NCBI RefSeq assembly: GCF_001563225.1
Contig: NZ_CP014206.1
Coordinates: 310,001-374,000, forward strand
DNA: 64,000 nt
Source of the DNA: Pseudodesulfovibrio indicus
Lineage (GTDB): Bacteria; Desulfobacterota; Desulfovibrionia; Desulfovibrionales; Desulfovibrionaceae
Reading direction: 5' to 3'
The notes beneath the pieces were generated by a model, which saw only the letters and a list, made by a program, of their open reading frames with translations, did not search any database and was not told the DNA's origin. Below, in pieces: positions 60,785 to 64,000 of this stretch. Numbering within the stretch: position 1 is the first letter of the stretch; each line of letters starts with the position of its first letter. Made by a program: the position numbers and the translations under genes.

Positions 60785-60826
60785 AAATCCCGGCACTGTC
60801 CGAACGCGGCGGCGCGGGGGTCGGAA

Positions 60827-61987
60827 TCAGGCCGCCAGGGGACGAAGGGCGTGGAGGAAGGCGCGCAGATCGGCCTCGTCGATGGTCGGGGCCGGGTCCA
60901 TGCGCAGCACGCAGGTCCCGGGCCGCAGGCCGCAGACGTACCCGGAGCGGACCAGCTCCCGGTGGAGTTCGGCCGCGTCCGCCGGGTCCATGGCCAGGTC
61001 CATGACCGCCATGAGCCCGCGCCCGCGCACCGCGACATCCCGAGGGCAGGCTTCGGCGATGGCCCGCAAACCGGGGAGCAGTATGTCCGAGAGGTATCCG
61101 GCCCGTTCGATGAGCCGCCGTTCCCTGATCTCGCCCACCACGGACCGGACCACCGCCGCGCCCAGCGGATCGTTGAGATGGGACTGTCCGTAGGGGATGG
61201 GCGTCTGGCCCAGCCGATCGGCCACGCCCGCGCTCAGGGACGCGACCGACACCGGATAGCCGTTGCCCACGCCCTTGCCCAGGGCCGCGATATCCGGCTG
61301 CACACCGTAGTGCTGGTAGCCGAACCATTTGCCTGTGCGGCCCATGCCGGTGGTCACTTCGTTGACCATGAACAGGCCGCCCTTGGCCGACAGGGTCCGA
61401 GCGATGGACTCGACGAGCTGCGCGGGCGGAAAGCGGACCAGGCCGGACGAGCTGCCCGGCTCGAAGAGGAAGCCGCCGACGGAGTTAAAGGGGATGGCCG
61501 CCCAACGGGCGCAGTCCTGGGAGCACGTCTTGCGCCCGCACCCGTCGCAATCGAACCAGTCGAACGCGAACCACCCTTCCCCGCGCCGGGATGCGTCGCC
61601 GTAGGCCCCGCAATAGGAATCGCTCAGGATCATCACCTCGGCCCCGTCCAGCACGGACCGCATGACCCGCATCCCGTACTCCACGGCCTCGCTGCCCGAG
61701 CAGAGAAAGGCGCACCGCCCGCCCTCATGGCCGAGCAGTTCCAGGACCGCTCCGGCGGCCTCCTCGACCACGCCGGAGCCGTAGTTGAACCCCACGTGGG
61801 CCACGGACTCCAACTGCTCGACCAGGGCCCGCTTCACCGCCGGATTGCCGTGGCCCACCGACGTGCACCACACCCCGGACTCCAGGTCCACGTAGCGTTT
61901 GCCCCCGGCGTCGTACAGGGAGCAGTTGTCGGCCCGGACGATGTCGGGCAGCAGCGGTTCGTAGCCGGGAAAGGGAAAGGTCTTCAT
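60827..61987 (-). CDS. Class III PLP-dependent aminotransferase with a Cys cluster
   Basis: A 386 aa fold-type I aminotransferase. The PLP Lys228 is in AALGKGVGNGYP, and NEVTTGMGRTGKWFG is the family motif normally starting with Asp. Here that residue is Asn199, which would weaken the contact to the PLP nitrogen. Residues 147-159 (CDGCGRKTCSQDC) hold four Cys in C-x2-C-x4-C-x3-C spacing, absent from typical members. GAGGCATGGT precedes the ATG. It follows the FosX-like gene and precedes the exporter. The substrate is unknown. Confidence 0.87.
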   Translation of the reverse strand: MKTFPFPGYEPLLPDIVRADNCSLYDAGGKRYVDLESGVWCTSVGHGNPAVKRALVEQLESVAHVGFNYGSGVVEEAAGAVLELLGHEGGRCAFLCSGSEAVEYGMRVMRSVLDGAEVMILSDSYCGAYGDASRRGEGWFAFDWFDCDGCGRKTCSQDCARWAAIPFNSVGGFLFEPGSSSGLVRFPPAQLVESIARTLSAKGGLFMVNEVTTGMGRTGKWFGYQHYGVQPDIAALGKGVGNGYPVSVASLSAGVADRLGQTPIPYGQSHLNDPLGAAVVRSVVGEIRERRLIERAGYLSDILLPGLRAIAEACPRDVAVRGRGLMAVMDLAMDPADAAELHRELVRSGYVCGLRPGTCVLRMDPAPTIDEADLRAFLHALRPLAA

Positions 61988-61998
61988 ACCATGCCTCG

Positions 61999-62415
61999 TC
62001 AGGGTGTCGGTTTCGCCTGCGCATAGGCGGCCAGGCGTTCCTCCAGGGTGCCGGTGTGCAGCTCGAAGAGATGGTTGTCGTGATCGTGAAAATAGAGGGA
62101 GCGCCCCTCGCCCGCCACCCGGGGGCGGGCAGCGCGGACCTCGACCCCGCAACCGCGCACGCGCGCCTCGTAGGCGTCGAATTCGCTCTCCGGGATCTTG
62201 AAGGCCACGTGGTTGTAGGTCGGCTCGGGCAGCGGGTCGCCTTCCATCACGGCCACCCAGACCCCGGCGATGCGGAAGAACCGCTCGCGGGAGAGGGAAA
62301 AGGTTGCGTCGCCGCTGTCGTAGACCTGGTCCGCGTCGAACACGGCGGCCAGGAACGCGGTCATGCGATCCAGGTCGCGGACGATAAAGGTGATGTGGCT
62401 CAGCCCCTCGATCAT
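61999..62415 (-). CDS. fosX: FosX-like VOC-family protein (fosfomycin epoxide hydrolase type)
   Basis: A 138 aa vicinal-oxygen-chelate protein. The opening MIEGLSHITFIVRDLDRM, then FSLSRERFFRIAGVWVAVMEGDPLPE, YNHVAFKIPESEFD and RSLYFHDHDNHLFELHTGTLEERL match FosX proteins closely. In FosX, two His and one Glu bind Mn2+, and an extra Glu activates water on fosfomycin. Metal ligands in SHITF, YNHVAF and FELHTG are visible. Related chromosomal FosX may have other roles. Its ATG overlaps the rhodanese stop. Confidence 0.88.
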   Translation of the reverse strand: MIEGLSHITFIVRDLDRMTAFLAAVFDADQVYDSGDATFSLSRERFFRIAGVWVAVMEGDPLPEPTYNHVAFKIPESEFDAYEARVRGCGVEVRAARPRVAGEGRSLYFHDHDNHLFELHTGTLEERLAAYAQAKPTP

Positions 62416-62840
62416 TCGCCCGGCTCCGGGGGGCCGGAATCCGTTTCGCCCGAGACGGTCGGGCCGCCGAAGAGCTTCCAGACGAGCATGCCGCCCGTGA
62501 GGTTGCGCACGTTGGTGTACCCGCCCCGCTGCATCTGCCTGACCGTGGGCGGCGAGCGGTGGCCGGTCATGCAGACCACGACCACGGGCGCGGACGGGTC
62601 CGGGGCCACCCGGGCCAGGTCGATGAGGTCCGCCGGGTACGGCACGTTGACCGCGCCGGGGATGCGGAAGAACTCGAACTCCGCCGGGGTGCGCACGTCG
62701 ATGACCGTGGGCGGGGTGTCTCCCGCCAGGGCGCGCTTCAGGGCCGGGGGCGACATGGGGGGGACGCCTGCCAGCCACCACCCCGCATCCCACAGCAGCA
62801 CGAAGGCGGCCAGGACGAGGAGGAAGACGGCGAGGCGCAC
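62412..62840 (-). CDS. Membrane-anchored rhodanese-like protein
   Basis: A 142 aa protein with one N-terminal membrane segment (about 3-27) and a rhodanese domain with VIDVRTPAEFEFFRIPGAVNVPYP and the active-site Cys in VVCMTGHRSP. The loop CMTGHRS is typical for sulfurtransferases. The domain probably faces the periplasm. The GTG start is three bases after the MscS-type stop, and the stop overlaps fosX (ATGA), so expression is coupled. Sulfur donor and acceptor are unknown. Confidence 0.88.
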   Translation of the reverse strand: MRLAVFLLVLAAFVLLWDAGWWLAGVPPMSPPALKRALAGDTPPTVIDVRTPAEFEFFRIPGAVNVPYPADLIDLARVAPDPSAPVVVVCMTGHRSPPTVRQMQRGGYTNVRNLTGGMLVWKLFGGPTVSGETDSGPPEPGE

Positions 62841-62843
62841 GGC

Positions 62844-63998
62844 CTATTCTCCGGGGTTGGGGTTCTTGAGGGGCTTCGGGGCGTCGCCGTCCCCGCCCTT
62901 GTCCAGGGTCACGGACAGGGCCGAGCCGGGCTTGAGCAGCACGTCGCGCTGCGGGAACGGGAACTCGATGCCGTTCTCGTGGAACAGGTTCCAGATGCGC
63001 AGCAGCAGGTCGCTCTTGATGTTGCCCACGCCGTCCTTGGTGTCCGCTATCCAGATCCGAAGCTCCAGGTTCACGGAGCTGTCGCCGAATTCCACGAGCA
63101 GGGCGCGCGGCTCGGGCGAGGCCAGGATGCGGTTCAACCCCTTGGGGGCCTCCTCCATGAGTTCGAGCGCCCTGTTCACGTCGGATTCATAGGCGATGCC
63201 CACCGGCACGCGGATGCGCACGTCGGCGTCGGAGTAGGTCCAGTTGACCACCTCGTTGGTCACGAAGTGCTCGTTGGGGATCAGGTACTCCTTGCCGTCA
63301 CGGGTGCGGACCGAGGAAAACCGCCCGAACACCCCGGTGACCACGCCGTAGACCGTGCCGACCTCGATGGTGTCGCCCGGCTTGATGGACCGGTCCATGA
63401 GCAGGATGATGCCCGCCACGTAGTTGGAAAATATGGTCCGCAGCCCGAAGCCGATGCCCACGCCGAGCGCGCTGGAGAAGATGGCCAGGCTGGTCAGGTC
63501 GATGCCCACGCTGGACAGGGCCATAAGGATGGCCACGGTGAACAGGACCACCTTCACGGTCTTGCCGAGGAGCACCTGGACCGAGGGCGACACGTCGCGC
63601 ATGGCCGTGATGCGGCCCACCGCGATGCGTGAGAGGATGACCGCCGCCTGGAGGAAGATCGTGGCCAGGATCAGCCCCTTGAACCCATCCAGGGCCGAGA
63701 ACCGGGTTTCGCCGATGGTGAACGAAAGGTTGTTCAGGAACGAGGTAAGCGGGGTGAGCAGGCCGAGGATATGGAGACTGACGAAGACCCAGACCACGGT
63801 GGCCGTGCTGCGCGCCAGCGCCTTGTTGGGCATGCCCAGGGCGAGCAGCCGCAGGGCCATGCCGGCCAGGGCGAGCTGGCTCACGGCGTCCAGGACCCAC
63901 GGGACGTATTCGAGCTCCTCGAAGACCTGCACGCCCGCCTGGGCCAGCCCCAGGAAGAGCAGCAGCCAGCCGATGTTCAGCACCCCGGAGAGCACGGC
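62844..63998 (-). CDS. MscS-family mechanosensitive channel, N-terminus outside window
   Basis: The frame is open to the window edge, so the N-terminus is missing. The visible part has several membrane helices, then the pore helix region SALGVGIGFGLRTIFSNYVAGIILLMDRSIKPGD, the MscS-type beta domain (EVGTVYGVVTGVFGRFSSVRTRDGKEYLIPNEHFV) and an alpha/beta C-terminal domain. It should open under membrane tension and release solutes. It leads the downstream rhodanese, fosX-like and aminotransferase genes on the same strand, spaced by 3, -4 and 11 bases, so they form one operon. Confidence 0.9.
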   Translation of the reverse strand, partial: AVLSGVLNIGWLLLFLGLAQAGVQVFEELEYVPWVLDAVSQLALAGMALRLLALGMPNKALARSTATVVWVFVSLHILGLLTPLTSFLNNLSFTIGETRFSALDGFKGLILATIFLQAAVILSRIAVGRITAMRDVSPSVQVLLGKTVKVVLFTVAILMALSSVGIDLTSLAIFSSALGVGIGFGLRTIFSNYVAGIILLMDRSIKPGDTIEVGTVYGVVTGVFGRFSSVRTRDGKEYLIPNEHFVTNEVVNWTYSDADVRIRVPVGIAYESDVNRALELMEEAPKGLNRILASPEPRALLVEFGDSSVNLELRIWIADTKDGVGNIKSDLLLRIWNLFHENGIEFPFPQRDVLLKPGSALSVTLDKGGDGDAPKPLKNPNPGE

Positions 63999-64000
63999 CC

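Overview
The window looks like the chromosome of a sulfate-reducing deltaproteobacterium of the Desulfovibrio/Pseudodesulfovibrio type. This is inferred from gene content, not from a marker search: high GC, an Ni-CO dehydrogenase with CooC and a CooA-like sensor, Rex next to the ATP synthase Fo genes, a short MetH without a reactivation domain, speD/speE, and large GC-rich intergenic repeats. No prophage, IS transposase, CRISPR array or rRNA operon is visible. One tRNA (Arg, UCU) is clear.

Layout. 1-6.4 kb: the end of an ABC ATPase gene, sppA and rpsA, two small + strand genes (one a pyrimidine-dimer-glycosylase-like protein), then speE/speD. 6.8-10.8 kb: a radical SAM/SPASM protein, a GSCFA-TPR protein, yjbQ, tRNA-Arg and a GFA-family protein. 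11-17.6 kb: a chemoreceptor with two extracytoplasmic CZB-like domains, then the CO module (cooC, cooS, a small unknown gene, cooA-like) with a perfect CooA-type operator upstream of cooS. 17.7-19.9 kb: a frameshifted binding protein, a methyltransferase and TerC. 19.9-21.7 kb: a gene-free block of repeats. 21.7-28 kb: hisG/hisI, a PrsW-like protease, a DegT aminotransferase, a diguanylate cyclase, a small unknown gene and a PhoB-type response regulator. 28.1-28.7 kb: a second long repeat. 28.8-34.4 kb: rex, the Fo genes atpE/atpB/atpI/atpZ, a zinc-ribbon/DUF3426 protein, hpt, a GNAT protein and a TlpA-like lipoprotein. 34.4-37.8 kb: a decayed RHS tail, metH and a candidate operator. 37.8-45.8 kb: a tightly packed run of rpoH, two lipoproteins, a coiled-coil protein, rpiB, tkt and glpX, then a PilZ protein. 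45.8-57.4 kb: a frameshifted EamA gene, a binding protein, tatD, several glycosyltransferase and surface-polysaccharide-type genes, and a third long repeat. 57.6-64 kb: metX-metW, then marR, a nickel/cobalt-type exporter with paired operators, a class III aminotransferase, a FosX-like gene, a rhodanese and the start of an MscS gene cut by the window edge.

Themes. (1) A CO-sensing and CO-oxidising module in which sensor, operator, enzyme and maturation ATPase are all present. (2) A family of palindromic terminator cassettes, each beginning GCCTCCGGCGG and carrying a roughly 27 bp perfect or near-perfect stem. Most copies sit a few bases after a stop codon; one lies between cooS and cooC and supplies the Shine-Dalgarno of cooC. 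(3) Three copies of a roughly 400 bp repeat in both orientations, one interrupted by a 119 bp palindrome, next to three tandem units of another structured repeat. (4) Two genes broken by small slippage-type events: a 7 bp tandem duplication and a one-base loss in a run of A. All functions come from reading motifs; no database search was possible.
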